Source: Gemmatimonadaceae bacterium
Lineage (GTDB): Bacteria; Gemmatimonadota; Gemmatimonadetes; Gemmatimonadales; Gemmatimonadaceae
Length of the DNA stretch: 64,000 bases
Direction of reading: 5' to 3'
Assembly: GCA_030835125.1 (NCBI GenBank)
Contig: JAUQWM010000005.1
Span: 1 to 64,000 of the forward strand
The notes beneath the pieces are model-generated. The model was given only the letters and a program-made list of their open reading frames with translations. It was not told where the DNA came from and searched no databases. Below, one piece after another: positions 18,362 through 26,067 of this stretch (position 1 is the first letter of the stretch; every line of letters starts with the position of its first letter). The position numbers were made by a program, and so were the translations under genes.

Positions 18362-19666
18362 ATGACAAACCAGCCTGCGAGATACACTTGCGCCTTGTTG
18401 GCACTCACCCTGGCAGCCGGCTCCAGCGCGGCCGCTCAGGGAGCGGCCCCCGTCGCCGCTACAGTGGTGGTACGCGCGGCCCGCATGCTCGACCCGGGCA
18501 GTGGCCAAGTGGTGCGCAATGCCTCGGTCGTGGTAACCGGGGATCGCATCACCGCGGTCAACCCGGCCAGCCTCCCAGCCGGTGCCCAGGTGCTCGACCT
18601 CGGTGACGTGACCCTGATGCCGGGGTTCATCGACCTCCACACGCACCTCTCGGGGGAGATTGGCGCGACCTCGTTCATCGAGCCGGTGCTCGAGACGAAC
18701 GTGGACGGCGCCTACAAGGCCGTCCGGCACGGACGGACGACCGTCATGGCCGGCTTCACCACCGTCCGCGACTTCGGCGGCCAGATCACCGTGGCGCTCG
18801 GCCGGGCGGTCGACCGGGGTGACGTCACGGGGCCACGGGTGATCCCCTCGCGCAACGCGTTAGGCATCACCGGCGGGCACTGCGACGTGACCGGCTTTGC
18901 GCCCGGCGTCCTCGAGCTCGGGCCGAAGGACGGCGTTGCCGACGGGCCGTGGGAAGTCGTGGAGGCCGTGCGGTACCAGATCAAGCACGGGGCGCAGGTG
19001 ATCAAGACGTGCGCGACCGCCGGCGTCCTGTCGCTCGAGGGACCGGTGGGCGCCCAGCAGTACACGTACGAGGAGCTGAAGGCGATGGTCGACGAGGCGG
19101 CGCGCCACGGCGTGCGGGTCGCCGCGCATGCCCACGGGGTCGAGGGGATCAAGGCGGCGGTGCGGGCCGGCGTCACGTCGATCGAGCATGGCTCGGTTCT
19201 CGACGACGAGGCCATCGCCCTGATGAAGCAGCACGGAACGTACCTCGTGCCGACCGCGTACCTCCGCGACCGCATCAACCTCGCCGTGCTGCCGCCACTC
19301 GTCAGGCGCAAGGCGGAGACCGTGCTCCCGCTCGCCGCCGAGAGCAACCGGAAGGCGATCGCCGCGGGCGTGAAGATCGCCTTCGGCACCGATGCGGCGG
19401 TCTATCCGCACGGCGAGAACGCGAAGGAGTTTGCGGTCTACGTGAAGCTCGGCATGACGCCACTGGCGGCGCTGCAGAGCGCGACCACCGTCGCGGCCGA
19501 GGTGCTGGGCAAGGACGACCGCGGCGCCATCGCGGTGGGCAAACTGGCGGACCTGATCGCGGTGCCCGGCGACCCGCTCCAGGATATCACCGCCACGGAA
19601 CGGGTGCTCTGGGTCATGCAGGGCGGCAAGGTGCTGAAGGACGAGCGGCCGCGGACGAGAACATGA
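18362..19666 (+). CDS. Secreted amidohydrolase (imidazolonepropionase/Xaa-Pro-dipeptidase-like)
   Basis: A 434-residue exported amidohydrolase with a Sec signal ending SSAAAQG. The full metal site is readable: DLHTHL (H93, H95), the probable carboxylated lysine in VIKTCATAG (K215), AAHAHG (H256), IEHGS (H276) and FGTDA (D344). The C-terminal GAIAVGKLADLIAVPGDPL strand is typical of the family. Such enzymes cleave dipeptides with proline or other cyclic amides. The start at 18362 is taken because the signal peptide begins there. The last two bases of its stop codon begin a 76-base inverted repeat shared with the convergent cyclophilin gene. It is a distant paralogue of the lipoprotein amidohydrolase at 4897. 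Confidence 0.88.
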   Translation: MTNQPARYTCALLALTLAAGSSAAAQGAAPVAATVVVRAARMLDPGSGQVVRNASVVVTGDRITAVNPASLPAGAQVLDLGDVTLMPGFIDLHTHLSGEIGATSFIEPVLETNVDGAYKAVRHGRTTVMAGFTTVRDFGGQITVALGRAVDRGDVTGPRVIPSRNALGITGGHCDVTGFAPGVLELGPKDGVADGPWEVVEAVRYQIKHGAQVIKTCATAGVLSLEGPVGAQQYTYEELKAMVDEAARHGVRVAAHAHGVEGIKAAVRAGVTSIEHGSVLDDEAIALMKQHGTYLVPTAYLRDRINLAVLPPLVRRKAETVLPLAAESNRKAIAAGVKIAFGTDAAVYPHGENAKEFAVYVKLGMTPLAALQSATTVAAEVLGKDDRGAIAVGKLADLIAVPGDPLQDITATERVLWVMQGGKVLKDERPRTRT

Positions 19667-19740
19667 AAGTCGAGGTCGGAGGTCCGAGGTCCGAGGGGAT
19701 GTCTCCGACCGCGGACCTCGAACCTCGGACCTCTGACTTC
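19665..19740. repeat. Inverted heptamer repeat joining two convergent stop codons
   Basis: The left arm (19672-19693, gaggtcg gaggtcc gaggtccg) and the right arm (19712-19733) pair at about 20 of 22 positions around an 18-base loop. The stop codon of the plus-strand amidohydrolase (19664-19666) and that of the minus-strand cyclophilin (19739-19741) touch the outer ends. A bidirectional terminator role is likely, but there is no T-run. Confidence 0.85.
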
Positions 19741-20440
19741 AAGGGCTGATCGTCACTCGAACGATCCGGTCGAGGAGTGGATAGGTGCGGTCCATGAACG
19801 CGTTCCCACCTTCCAGCAGCGGTCCCTGCTTTCCCTGTCGCATTCCTCCGCCTGACGACTCGCCATAGCCGGCATACAGCCGGTCCACCACGTCCATCCC
19901 CGCGACGACCGTCCCCAGGACCGTGAACGCCTCGGGGTCGCTGCGCGCGTTGTCGGTCTTGTTGATGTAGACCTGCGTGGTGCGTGAGTCGGGGCGCGCC
20001 GGGAACGCAAGCGCGAAGGTGCCGCGCCGGTTGGTCGAGCGCGGCGGATCGTCTGCCAGCTCGGCCCTTCCCCAGGCGGAATTCACGGCGGGGTCCCCGT
20101 GAATCCCGAAGTGCACGATGTCGGCCCGCACGCGATGGAGTCGGGTGTCGTCGAAGAAGCCAAGGCGGGCGAGGTTGTACACCCGGTCGGCGCCCAGCGG
20201 GCCCCAGTCCCGGTGCAGCTCGAGGACGAACGTCCCCTTCGTGGTCTCGAATCGCAGGCGCGAGACCGCCGGCGCCGGCCGGCGCCATTCCTCATGCGAC
20301 GGGTCGAGGAGCAGCGCGAGGGCGGGGGACGCTGCCGGCAGCGGTGCGCCGGGAGCGGGGCGGGACATTGCACCGCCGCACGCCAACGCCGGGAGCGCGG
20401 CCGCCAGGACGAGCCATGCCGCCGGTGTGGCCGTCCTCAT
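19739..20440 (-). CDS. Cyclophilin-type peptidylprolyl isomerase lipoprotein
   Basis: A 233-residue exported protein with a lipobox (ALPALACGG). Residues about 60-230 match the cyclophilin fold: FETTKGTFVLELHRDWGPLGADRVYNLARLGFFDD and later TQVYINKTDNAR, EAFTVLGTVVAGMDVVDRLYAGYG. The canonical F-H-R-V is LHRVRADIVHFG here, so catalysis may be weakened. It would assist protein folding outside the cytoplasm. Its ATG overlaps the stop of the degenerate histidine kinase gene (ATGA, 20437-20440), making it the last gene of a coupled minus-strand set behind the Kdp genes. Confidence 0.85.
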   Translation of the reverse strand: MRTATPAAWLVLAAALPALACGGAMSRPAPGAPLPAASPALALLLDPSHEEWRRPAPAVSRLRFETTKGTFVLELHRDWGPLGADRVYNLARLGFFDDTRLHRVRADIVHFGIHGDPAVNSAWGRAELADDPPRSTNRRGTFALAFPARPDSRTTQVYINKTDNARSDPEAFTVLGTVVAGMDVVDRLYAGYGESSGGGMRQGKQGPLLEGGNAFMDRTYPLLDRIVRVTISP

Positions 20441-21369
20441 GCCGACGCCAACGGCAACTCGACCACCGTCGACTGGTTCGTTTCCGTGATCGTGATCCCC
20501 ATCGCCTGGGAAAGCTGCCTGACGAGCGCCGCGGCCAGCAAGCCGGCTTCACCGGACCCATGGGTCGCCGCCAGCCGCAGCGCGCCTGGAACCAGGTCCA
20601 CGCTGATCCGGACCTCACCCTTGTTCTCCGTGCGTTCGACGGAATCCCGAAGGAGGAGGGACAGTGCCTCGTTCAGGTAGGTTCGGTCGGCGGGGACACG
20701 CGGCAGCGCGGGCGCCAGGTCGGCAACGACCCGCACCTCGCGACGCTCACCGAGACTCTCGAGGATCGGGAGCAGTCCACGCACGATGTCGTCCACGCGG
20801 ACGGGATCCCGCCGGAGCTCCACGATTCCGCGATCCAGGTCGGCGGCCAGCCGCAACCGGCGAAGCACCGCCGTCGCATCCTCGGCCGCGGCCTGTGCGG
20901 CGGCGAGCATCTCCTCCTGGTTCTCGTTCAGGTCGCCGAACCGGTTCTCGAGCAGGATGTGGAGCGGAAGCCGGATCTCGTCGACGGCGGTCGTCGCGGT
21001 ACCGGCGGCCGTGGCCAGGAGGGTCGACAGTTGCCTTCGTTCCTCTCCGGCCTCCCGCTCCCGTCGGGCGCCCTCCTCGCGTGCCGAGCTGGCCTCCGTC
21101 TGGAGGCGGATGACGGACTTCTCGATGGAATCGAGTTCGTCGACTGCCTGATCCGGTTCGGACCCGGCCAGCCGCTCGATGCGCTGTGCCAGGTACCGCG
21201 CGCTTCGCAGCGCCAGGACGACCGAGGCGCCAAGCGCCACCACGGCGGCGACGACAGCGAAGTGCGGTGCCTGTCGCTGGTATTGCCCCCAGTACGCCAG
21301 CCCGACCACCGTCAGCAACCCCACGAACGCGGGCATCAGCGTGAGCAGCAGGCGATGACTCACTTTCAT
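20437..21369 (-). CDS. Degenerate membrane histidine kinase-like protein
   Basis: A 310-residue protein with two N-terminal membrane helices (about residues 8-27 and 37-56), a charged coiled linker, a HisKA-like helix pair and a C-terminal remnant of a HATPase domain. The phospho-acceptor motif (usually SHELRTPL) reads VDEIRLPL: the histidine is replaced by aspartate. An N-box-like NEALSLLLRDSV is present, but no DxGxG is visible. It is probably not an active kinase. The gene is coupled by ATGA overlaps to the KdpD N-terminal half upstream and to the cyclophilin downstream, so it may act as a membrane partner of the KdpD fragment. Confidence 0.75.
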   Translation of the reverse strand: MKVSHRLLLTLMPAFVGLLTVVGLAYWGQYQRQAPHFAVVAAVVALGASVVLALRSARYLAQRIERLAGSEPDQAVDELDSIEKSVIRLQTEASSAREEGARREREAGEERRQLSTLLATAAGTATTAVDEIRLPLHILLENRFGDLNENQEEMLAAAQAAAEDATAVLRRLRLAADLDRGIVELRRDPVRVDDIVRGLLPILESLGERREVRVVADLAPALPRVPADRTYLNEALSLLLRDSVERTENKGEVRISVDLVPGALRLAATHGSGEAGLLAAALVRQLSQAMGITITETNQSTVVELPLASA

Positions 21370-22589
21370 GAGGCAGCCTCCCCATCCGACGCGACCACCA
21401 GGACGTCGAGCCCCGAGGACGCCTTCAGCAGGCGGTCAACCACCGAACCCTGTCGGAGGCGCTTCAACCACGTCCGGTGCGAGCGACCGACGAGGACGAG
21501 GGTGACTCCCTTCTGGGCGGCGAATCGCGTGAGCGCGCTGGCCACGTCGGCGTCCTGCAAGGTCACCACCTCCGCCCCCATGCTCTGCGCCAGCTGGATG
21601 TTCTCCACCAGCTTCCGCTGCAGCGCGGCATCGATCCGGTCCGGACTCTCGTCAGGCGTCTGGACATAGACGCAGTACCAGTCGGAGTTCAGGCGACCGG
21701 CGATCCGGCTGGCCTTGCGCAGGAGCTCCGCGGTCGGACCGGGGTCGCTCGACATAGCGACGAGGATGCGCTCGACGGCCGGCGCCACCGAGGGTGCCCC
21801 GGTTTCCTTCGCCGCCAGCCCCTCGCGCACGCGCTCGACGGAACTTGCGACCTCGCGCAAGGCCAGTTCCCGGAGCGTCGTCAGGTTCTCCGGCGTGAAG
21901 AAGTTCGACAGCGCGGCCTGCACCTTCTCCGGCGCGTAGATCTTTCCCTCCATCAGCCGCTGGCGCAGGTCCTCCGCCGAGATGTCGAGGTTCACCACCT
22001 GGTCGGCGCTGCCGACCACCCAGTCGGGGACGGTTTCGCGCACGGTCACGCCCAGGGTGCGCTGGATGACGTCATTGAGCGACTCGAGGTGCTGCACGTT
22101 CACGGCCGAGATCACGCTGATGCCCTCGTCGAGCAGCGACATCACGTCTTCCCAGCGCTTGCGATGCCCGGCGGTGGGGACGTTGGTGTGCGCCAGCTCG
22201 TCGACGACCACGACCTGCGGGTGACGGGCGATCACGGCGGCGAGGTCCATTTCCTCCAGCGTCACTCCGCGGTATGGGATGCTCCTCCGCGCAATGACTT
22301 CCAGGTCGCCAATGAGGGCGGCCGTCTCCTCCCGGCCGTGGGTTTCGACGAATCCGACCACGATGTCCACACCGCGCTTTCGCAAGGCGTGAGCCTCCTG
22401 CAGCATGCGATAGGTCTTGCCCGTGCCGGCCGAGGAGCCGATGTAGACCTTGAGCCGGCCTCGCTCGCGTCGCTTGAGCAGCGCGAGAAACTCCGACGTG
22501 GCCGCACCGCGCTCACGCGGACTGGAGCCGGGAGCGGTCGTCAGGCCGGACTCCCGCACGTCGGCGGGCCCCGCGCCTTCCCCGGTCAT
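21366..22589 (-). CDS. kdpD: KdpD N-terminal half (KdpD domain plus universal-stress-protein domain)
   Basis: A 407-residue cytoplasmic protein equal to the sensory N-terminal half of KdpD. Residues about 40-250 are the KdpD domain with a Walker A GSSAGTGKT (51-59) and VVVVDELAHTNVP; residues about 270-400 form a Usp-like domain (RILVAMSSDPGPTAELLRKASRIA ... LVGRSH). The four-helix membrane region, GAF domain and kinase core of full-length KdpD (about 890 residues) are absent; a separate gene at 30393-31934 has those domains. Truncated KdpD proteins are known from cyanobacteria and Deinococcus. Overlaps of ATGA type with both neighbours show tight coupling. Confidence 0.92.
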   Translation of the reverse strand: MTGEGAGPADVRESGLTTAPGSSPRERGAATSEFLALLKRRERGRLKVYIGSSAGTGKTYRMLQEAHALRKRGVDIVVGFVETHGREETAALIGDLEVIARRSIPYRGVTLEEMDLAAVIARHPQVVVVDELAHTNVPTAGHRKRWEDVMSLLDEGISVISAVNVQHLESLNDVIQRTLGVTVRETVPDWVVGSADQVVNLDISAEDLRQRLMEGKIYAPEKVQAALSNFFTPENLTTLRELALREVASSVERVREGLAAKETGAPSVAPAVERILVAMSSDPGPTAELLRKASRIAGRLNSDWYCVYVQTPDESPDRIDAALQRKLVENIQLAQSMGAEVVTLQDADVASALTRFAAQKGVTLVLVGRSHRTWLKRLRQGSVVDRLLKASSGLDVLVVASDGEAAS

Positions 22590-24169
22590 CGTCTCGAAGT
22601 CAGGCGCGCCGCGAGCCAGTCGGCCAGTGCGCCGAGGATCACGGGACTCACCCGGTTGCTGCGCAACCGGTCGTACGCGGTGAAGTCGCCGCTGGGATCC
22701 TCGAGGAAGAGGTGGTTGGTCGCCGGAAACACGCGGACCGTGACGTCGCGGTTGCCGCCGGCGCGGATCAGCGTCGCCAGTTTCCCGGCCTGGTCCGCGG
22801 GGACCTGGCGATCAGTCGCCCCCTGCAGGATGAGGACGGGTGCCTTCACCTGCCGTGCGACCGGCCCGGGATCGTACGACATCCAGAACTTCACCCACGG
22901 GATCGTCTGCCGCTCCGGATCGAGCGAAATGCGCGCCGCACGCAGGATCGAGTCGCGCTGGACCGGAGACAACGTGGTGTCCTTGTCGACCAGGAACCGG
23001 TTCTGCGCCATGCTGATCTCGATGCCGCGTTCGCCCGGCGCGCCCATCGTGACCACTGCACCCAGCTTCGGGTCGGTGGCGGCGATCATGGGAGCAATGG
23101 CTCCTCCCTCGCTGTGGCCGATCACGCCAATGCGGCCGGCGTCAATGTCGCGGCGCGCGCGGAGAAATGCGATGGCGGCGCGGATGTCGTCGGCGAAGTC
23201 CGAGCTCGTGGCGGTCGCAGCCGATCCGCCCGACGCGCCAACGCCGCGATCGTCGAGGCGCAACACGGCAATGCCGCGACGGCTCAGCGTGTCGGCGACC
23301 TGGGCGAAGAGCCTGATCCCGCCGGCCAGCGGGATATAGGCGTCGCGATCCTGCTGTCCCGAGCCCGTGATCGTCACGACCGCGGGGAAGGGTGGGCGCG
23401 CGTTGGTCGGGACCGTGAGCGTTCCGCCCAGCGTAATGGTCCCGGACGCGACGCGGACCTCCTGCGCGGCGTATGGAGCACCCGCCGGCGCCGCATAGTC
23501 CGGCTTCGGCGCGATGGCGGTATCGCGGATGGAGATGACCAACCCGGCCGCGGCCTCGGGTCCCAGCCGGAGATACTCGAGATTCGGCCCGGCGATCACG
23601 CCGCCGAGGATTCTTCCGGCGGGGTCGACCTTCAGCCGCGACACCTGCGGCCCGATGGCGACGGTCATGGAGTCGGTGCCCACGGGCCTCACCCGCGTGT
23701 CGATCGTCGTGCCGCCGTTGATGGCGAAATAGGGGACGTCCGCCACGCCACCACTGGCCCGGGCGCGGCGGGTGAACAACTCACTGATCGCAAGGGCGTT
23801 GTTGAACGACGGAACGGCGCCCGCCCGCGTGCCGACACGCTGGGTACCGGCCGGCGTCTCGACGATCGCCGAATCTCCGCGCATCGCGACGCGAACCTGC
23901 TGCAGCGGCTGCGCCGCCGGCGCGGCGCCGGGGGCATACACGGCGAGGACGAGAGACCGTACGGATTCGTCCGCACCGAGCCTGACGAGATAGTCGATGC
24001 GCGGTTGTCCCTTGACCTGGACGGAACCCTTGAGGGTGTCGGCGACGCGGATGAAGCGATCCACGACCAGCGTGTCCGTGCCGCGACGGATCACGAGGGC
24101 GCCTCGCTCGTCGCCGGTCTGCGCGAACGCGGGAATGCCGAGGGCCAGCACAAGCATCATGAAACGCAT
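22586..24169 (-). CDS. Secreted alpha/beta hydrolase
   Basis: A 527-residue exported hydrolase with a Sec signal ending PAFAQ. An N-terminal beta-rich region (about residues 20-225) is followed by an alpha/beta-hydrolase domain with the nucleophile in GVIGHSEGGAIAPM (S353), acid in LQGATDRQVPADQ and histidine in PATNHLFLEDP. The oxyanion-side TGSGQQDRD and RLDDRGVGAS motifs match bacterial esterases/peptidases of the dienelactone hydrolase or S9-like type. The gene's stop overlaps the kdpD-N start by four bases, an odd partner for a potassium sensor. It lies 141 bases behind the porin gene. Confidence 0.85.
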   Translation of the reverse strand: MRFMMLVLALGIPAFAQTGDERGALVIRRGTDTLVVDRFIRVADTLKGSVQVKGQPRIDYLVRLGADESVRSLVLAVYAPGAAPAAQPLQQVRVAMRGDSAIVETPAGTQRVGTRAGAVPSFNNALAISELFTRRARASGGVADVPYFAINGGTTIDTRVRPVGTDSMTVAIGPQVSRLKVDPAGRILGGVIAGPNLEYLRLGPEAAAGLVISIRDTAIAPKPDYAAPAGAPYAAQEVRVASGTITLGGTLTVPTNARPPFPAVVTITGSGQQDRDAYIPLAGGIRLFAQVADTLSRRGIAVLRLDDRGVGASGGSAATATSSDFADDIRAAIAFLRARRDIDAGRIGVIGHSEGGAIAPMIAATDPKLGAVVTMGAPGERGIEISMAQNRFLVDKDTTLSPVQRDSILRAARISLDPERQTIPWVKFWMSYDPGPVARQVKAPVLILQGATDRQVPADQAGKLATLIRAGGNRDVTVRVFPATNHLFLEDPSGDFTAYDRLRSNRVSPVILGALADWLAARLTSRR

Positions 24170-24309
24170 CGGATCACCGGAGTCGCTGGTTGTTCACCCG
24201 TGCCGTTGGCAAACCTCGCCGGTCTCGAAGAAGCTAATCTCGACCAGTGACGGCCACACCTCGAGAGCGGCCTCGATCTCCGGCCTCGTCGTCCACCAGC
24301 CGGTCGTCG

Positions 24310-25422
24310 CTAGAAGATCAGCGAGAACGATGACACCACGAACACGCTGCGAGACGAGACGGTGCCCGGTCCGTCCGCATTCGGGAAGATCGAGTCCTCG
24401 TTGGAGAAGCCCCGCAGCTCGGTGCGCCACAGGAACTTCGCGTGCGGTGCCACGTCGAATCCAATCGACAGGCCGTTGCCACGGAAGGGATCACTGAGTC
24501 CGGTCGCGATGTTGACCTGGTCCTCGTCGTCGAAGCGCTCGACGCGCCCGACGAGCGCGACCTGGTCGGTCAGCGCCCTGCGCCCCATCACCGTGAAGCC
24601 ATACCAGTTGGAGGCGTCCCCGCCGCCGGGGGCCGCTTCCAGCGACCCCACGTCGAACTGGGCGACCAGCGTCGTCTTCGCGTCGGGTGTGAGCTTCATC
24701 CCGACGCCGTTGAACATCCGCTGCCGCCCGCCCGCCTCACCATTGAAGAAGTTGTAGTACGTAAGGGCAATGGTCGAGGTGGCGGTGTAGTCCAGGCGGA
24801 GCCCCACGCCCTTGTCCGTGTTGGTCTCGGAGATGTTCTGCCAGCCGTTCACGACGTCGACGCGTGCCGTCAGCTTCGGCGACGCAGCCCACGTCGCGCG
24901 GACGCCGCTCGAGTAGTAGGGCGAGTACTCGGCCGTCAGGGAGCGCGTGTAGGCGAGGTTGTCCTTCGACGCCCAGCTCTCCATGCCCATGTGCGAGTAG
25001 AAGATCCCGCCGTCGATCCAGAGGGACGGGGTCACCTGGTACCCGGCGAACGCTTCCTGGATGTGCCGTGAGAGCGTGCCGCCGCTGAGGACGCCGACCG
25101 ACGGCTCGCCGGAGTAGTTGGAGTGCACCGCCGTCCCAGCCTGCAACGCGAGGCGGCCACGGACGCGGTCGCCCGAAAGATTCGCCTCGACGTACGCGAG
25201 GTTGACGTTGAACTCGTTATGGCGCGCCGGCTGGGTCGTGAACGTGCTTCCGCCAGCAAACGACCGGTCCATCGACGCCGGCTTGCCGAAATCGTACGCG
25301 TAGTACGTGTCGACGAATCCGCCGAACGTGACCTTGAGTGACGTATCGGCCGGGACGCCCTGGGCCAGCGCCAGTGACGGCGCGGCAAGCAGCGCGAGAC
25401 CGAGAACGGAAAAGCGCTTCAT
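24310..25422 (-). CDS. Outer-membrane beta-barrel porin associated with the kdp operon
   Basis: A 370-residue outer-membrane protein. A Sec signal ends SLALAQ; the mature part alternates polar and aromatic residues in barrel strands (FGGFVDTYYAYDFG, FNVNLAYVEANLSG, LWIDGGIFYSHMG, IALTYYNFFNG) and ends with a C-terminal phenylalanine (SSFSLIF). It resembles the beta-barrel porin-2 type often found next to kdpABC in Bacteroidota and related phyla, where it may let potassium reach the pump. It starts 22 bases after kdpC, so it is probably co-transcribed. Confidence 0.85.
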   Translation of the reverse strand: MKRFSVLGLALLAAPSLALAQGVPADTSLKVTFGGFVDTYYAYDFGKPASMDRSFAGGSTFTTQPARHNEFNVNLAYVEANLSGDRVRGRLALQAGTAVHSNYSGEPSVGVLSGGTLSRHIQEAFAGYQVTPSLWIDGGIFYSHMGMESWASKDNLAYTRSLTAEYSPYYSSGVRATWAASPKLTARVDVVNGWQNISETNTDKGVGLRLDYTATSTIALTYYNFFNGEAGGRQRMFNGVGMKLTPDAKTTLVAQFDVGSLEAAPGGGDASNWYGFTVMGRRALTDQVALVGRVERFDDEDQVNIATGLSDPFRGNGLSIGFDVAPHAKFLWRTELRGFSNEDSIFPNADGPGTVSSRSVFVVSSFSLIF

Positions 25423-25444
25423 GAGAGCACCTGTGTCGTGAGGG

Positions 25445-26065
25445 TTACGGCTGCGTCGCGGGCGGAGTGGCGCCCGCGCCGGCAGGCCGCGGAAAGAGGC
25501 TGTCGAGCGCGATGTTGAGCATCAGCACGTTCACGCGCGGCTCGCCGAAGAACCCGAACTGGCGTCCTTCTGTGCGGGCGTCGACGAGTTGCTGGACTGC
25601 CGCGGGGTCGGCATTGCGTGCCTGCGCGACGCGCGTGACCTGCAGGCGCGCGTTCGCCGGCGAGATGTGCGGATCGAGTCCGGAAGCAGAGGCCGTGACC
25701 ATGTCCGCGGGTACCTGCCCCTTGGTGACGACGCCCGCGGCGACGAGGCTGTCGACCCGGCCGGCGATCAGCGTGTCGGCGAGCTTCGTGTCCGTGGGCC
25801 CCTTGTTCGTGCCGGCGGATGCGGTGGCGTCATACCCGGCACCGGCAGCGGACGGACGCGGATGGAAGTACCACGCCTGGGTGAACGGCTGCCCGATGAT
25901 CTCGCTGCCCACCACCCGGCCGCCGACTTCAACCAGCGAGCCGTTGGCCTGGCGGGGGAAGAGCACCTGCGCGATGCCGGTGACGAGGCCGGGATAGGCG
26001 AGCCCGGTGATGACGCACAGCAACAGGGTCATCACGATGGCGGGGCGAAGCTGCTTGCGAAGCAT
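25445..26065 (-). CDS. kdpC: Potassium-transporting ATPase subunit C
   Basis: A 206-residue inner-membrane protein, one N-terminal helix ([24 protein letters not shown]) then a periplasmic domain. Family motifs are [38 protein letters not shown] and [29 protein letters not shown]. KdpC stabilises the KdpFABC complex and aids potassium binding. The length is close to the usual 190-200 residues. The start is two bases behind the kdpB stop. Confidence 0.97.
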   Translation of the reverse strand: MLRKQLRPAIVMTLLLCVITGLAYPGLVTGIAQVLFPRQANGSLVEVGGRVVGSEIIGQPFTQAWYFHPRPSAAGAGYDATASAGTNKGPTDTKLADTLIAGRVDSLVAAGVVTKGQVPADMVTASASGLDPHISPANARLQVTRVAQARNADPAAVQQLVDARTEGRQFGFFGEPRVNVLMLNIALDSLFPRPAGAGATPPATQP

Positions 26066-26067
26066 GG

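Noticed and set aside
24194-24430. Small open frame between the porin and the hydrolase
   Set aside because: It overlaps the porin C-terminus antisense-free but in another frame, and has no ribosome-binding site or family character.
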